Shown one piece after another: positions 63,846 through 63,928 of a stretch of DNA of 63,928 nucleotides. The position numbers were made by a program, and so were the translations under genes. The notes below the pieces were generated by a model, which was not told the DNA's origin, did no database searches, and worked only from the letters and a program-made list of their open reading frames with translations. Position 1 is the stretch's first letter, and the number at the start of each line of letters is the position of its first letter. This stretch comes from Gnetum montanum (Eukaryota > Streptophyta > Gnetopsida > Gnetales > Gnetaceae): positions 131,064 to 194,991 of the forward strand of contig MNCI01002237.1 in NCBI GenBank assembly GCA_015680685.1, given 5' to 3'.

Positions 63846-63928
63846 TGATGAGATGCGACTTGCATGTGCCGCGATATCACGTTTTACCCTGCGATATCGC
63901 GTACGCGATATCGCGTCCCACCACCATA
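63846..63928 (+). repeat. Start of another LTR, B-like, cut by window end
   Basis: TGATGAG at 63846, followed by gcgatatc-type units as in the U3 of element B. Contains a perfect 24-bp palindrome (63891-63914) made of two GCGATATCGC units overlapping gtac. The TATA and the rest lie outside. Confidence 0.7.

Overview
The window looks like plant nuclear DNA: AT-rich, intron-containing, and dominated by decayed retrotransposons. The only host genes are cysteine-rich receptor-like kinases (CRKs) with Gnk2/DUF26 ectodomains. Low gene density, very old Athila-like and Tat-like LTR elements and heavy decay suggest a large seed-plant genome, perhaps a gymnosperm; that is inference. No gene in the window can be shown to be intact: CRK1 is cut by the window edge, and CRK2 and CRK3 are broken.

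Layout: 9-528 is the 3' end of CRK1 (+). 529-2578 is its 3' flank. 2579-15355 is Athila-like element A (+; gag, pol, long spacer, third ORF). 15356-16490 is the CRK2 upstream region and 16491-19185 is pseudogene CRK2 (+). 19258-24938 is element B (+; gag plus remains of ORF3, no pol). 24939-25109 resumes the CRK2 3' flank. 25110-28095 is a 5'-truncated LINE (+). 28102-41495 is element C (-; pol and ORF3), itself holding a solo LTR of the B family at 38197-38977. 41496-44750 resumes the CRK2 flank and leads into CRK3, a nearly complete pseudogene (+, 44751-47777). 47778-49567 is intergenic with LINE scraps. 49568-53590 is remnant E (-; LTR and ORF3). 53590-61724 is a gag remnant F (-) split by element D (-, 53808-60377; gag, no pol). 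61648-63770 is a Tat-like remnant G (+; protease joined to an extra RNase H with no reverse transcriptase). A further LTR begins at 63846 and runs off the window.

With the insertions removed, the first 47.8 kb is a tandem array of CRK units, each a gene plus about 2-3 kb of flank. Comparing units gives an empty site for the LINE, B and C insertions, so their order can be read: the LINE before C, and C before the solo LTR. Target-site duplications support B (5 bp, one mismatch), C (taaat), the solo LTR (cactt) and D (cttcc).

The most unusual signals are these. (1) Short palindromes sit 15-25 bp upstream of a TATA box in the LTRs; in A and C a matching palindrome-TATA module recurs inside the element just upstream of ORF3. 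The palindrome sequence differs between elements but is shared by LTR and internal copy within an element. (2) ORF3 is a roughly 900-codon coiled-coil protein recognisable in A, B, C and E. (3) In-frame stops in the elements are often TAG where CAG is expected, consistent with deamination at CHG sites. (4) A 101-bp block between two single Ns (55923-56023) is inverted relative to its homologue in C, which points to a scaffolding error.
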